A stretch of 64,000 nt of DNA from Hasllibacter halocynthiae (lineage in GTDB: Bacteria > Pseudomonadota > Alphaproteobacteria > Rhodobacterales > Rhodobacteraceae), in the NCBI RefSeq assembly GCF_003003095.1, contig NZ_PVTT01000002.1:744001-808000 (forward strand), in the 5' to 3' direction. The notes under the pieces were generated by a model, which searched no databases, had not been told where the DNA came from, and saw nothing but the letters and a program-made list of their open reading frames with translations. This document shows positions 63,479 to 64,000 of the stretch, piece after piece. A program made the position numbers and the translations under genes. The stretch's first letter is position 1. The number at the start of each line of letters is the position of its first letter.

Positions 63479-64000
63479 CTACTCCGCGGGGGCGGGCTTG
63501 GCCAGTGGCGCCTCGCGCGCGAGGAGGTAGGCCGCGCAGCCCGCCAGGAGCGCGAGGCCGAAGAAGGCGAGGAGCGGCGCGTAGCCCCCGGGCGCCCCGC
63601 CCGCGGCGCGGAACACGGGGCCCGAGGCGGCCTGCATCGCGCCCGCCCCGCCGATGGAGAAGAGGTTCATCAAGGTCACGCCACGCCCCGTCAGGTGCGC
63701 GGGCATGAAGGCGCGCCCATGGGCCATCATCACCGGATAGGACCCGCCCGCGAGGCCGATGAGCGCGAAGCACGCGACGGCGGCGGCGGCGGGCATGTGG
63801 ACGAAGGCCGCCAGGAGGAGGCAGGTCGCGGCGCCGGCGAGGTTGCCCGCGAGCAGGAGGGGCTTGCGGCGCCGCGCGAGGCGCTCGAGCGGGCCGTAGA
63901 GCAGCGAGCCCGCGATCATCGCGATCGCCATGGCCAGGGTCGCCGCGCCCACGGTCGCGGGGCCGTGGAGGTCGGTCATGAACGGGCCGATCCAGAGGCC
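63479..64000 (-). CDS. MFS transporter, 3' part
   Basis: The C-terminal part of a major facilitator protein is visible, with about six helices and the basic loop 'GPLERLARRRKPLLLAGNLAG' in the MFS style, then 'YPVMMAHGRAFMPAHLTGRGVTLMNLF'. The frame is open to the window end (residues 'LWIGPF' precede the first Met seen), so the start lies outside. The substrate is unknown. It is directly upstream of asd. Confidence 0.85.
   Translation of the reverse strand, partial: GLWIGPFMTDLHGPATVGAATLAMAIAMIAGSLLYGPLERLARRRKPLLLAGNLAGAATCLLLAAFVHMPAAAAVACFALIGLAGGSYPVMMAHGRAFMPAHLTGRGVTLMNLFSIGGAGAMQAASGPVFRAAGGAPGGYAPLLAFFGLALLAGCAAYLLAREAPLAKPAPAE

Overview
The window is a very GC-rich alphaproteobacterial chromosome segment, best placed in the Rhodobacteraceae (Rhodobacter/Roseobacter relatives). 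The main evidence is a purple-bacterial photosynthesis cluster whose puf operon ends in pufX, together with a PpsR-type operator, Irr-like iron boxes, TRAP and taurine transport genes, and a TIGR02186/TauE pair. No plasmid, phage or insertion-sequence signature was seen, and no tRNA, rRNA or CRISPR array was recognised.

Positions 1-8.1 kb form one edge of the photosynthesis gene cluster. The 3' part of bchZ runs into pufQ-pufB-pufA-pufL-pufM-pufX on the + strand. It converges on the minus-strand operon bchG - PucC/LhaA-type carrier - bchP - idi, which supplies the phytyl tail and attaches it to bacteriochlorophyllide. A TGT-N12-ACA box sits directly in front of bchG. From 8.1 to 11 kb lie two convergent exported-protein genes, a MauG-like di-heme peroxidase and a CRTAC1/UnbV protein. 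From 11 to 19.2 kb lie a ROK repressor divergent from a xylose operon (xylF, xylH, a single-domain xylG, xylB) and a nicotinate salvage pair (pncA, pncB).

From 19.2 to 25.5 kb the minus strand carries an overlapping trio (arfB, class III aminotransferase, APH-type kinase), dps with an Irr-like box, a very short ORF of 18 codons with a strong ribosome binding site and a terminator, the queuosine-precursor transporter yhhQ and ccmI. From 25.6 to 32.9 kb on the + strand are dTDP-rhamnose genes rfbC, rfbB, rfbD (no rfbA) and a Pqi-type lipid transport operon with a split PqiA and an enlarged PqiB. From 32.9 to 42.6 kb are taurine uptake genes (tauABC, with an unusual permease), divergent taurine:pyruvate aminotransferase, a DctPQM TRAP transporter and an orphan FecCD-type ABC pair.

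From 42.6 to 47 kb come ugd, manC (sugar nucleotides for surface polysaccharide) and the TIGR02186/TauE pair. From 47 to 55 kb lies a BmpA-type nucleoside ABC transporter whose two permease genes are separated by an RTX calcium-binding protein gene and a LysE exporter gene. From 55 to 64 kb are housekeeping genes: rimI, tsaB, an outer-membrane barrel, nfuA with a second Irr-like box, a universal stress protein, a branched-chain-type aminotransferase, a glyoxalase-fold protein, nth, asd and the end of an MFS carrier gene.

Genes are tightly packed with many ATGA/GTGA start-stop overlaps, so most regulation must act at operon heads. No single large unknown system stands out. The most unusual items are the 18-codon ORF, the RTX gene inside an ABC operon, the taurine permease with an embedded exported domain, the enlarged PqiB, the kinase/aminotransferase/ArfB trio and the paired Irr-like boxes.
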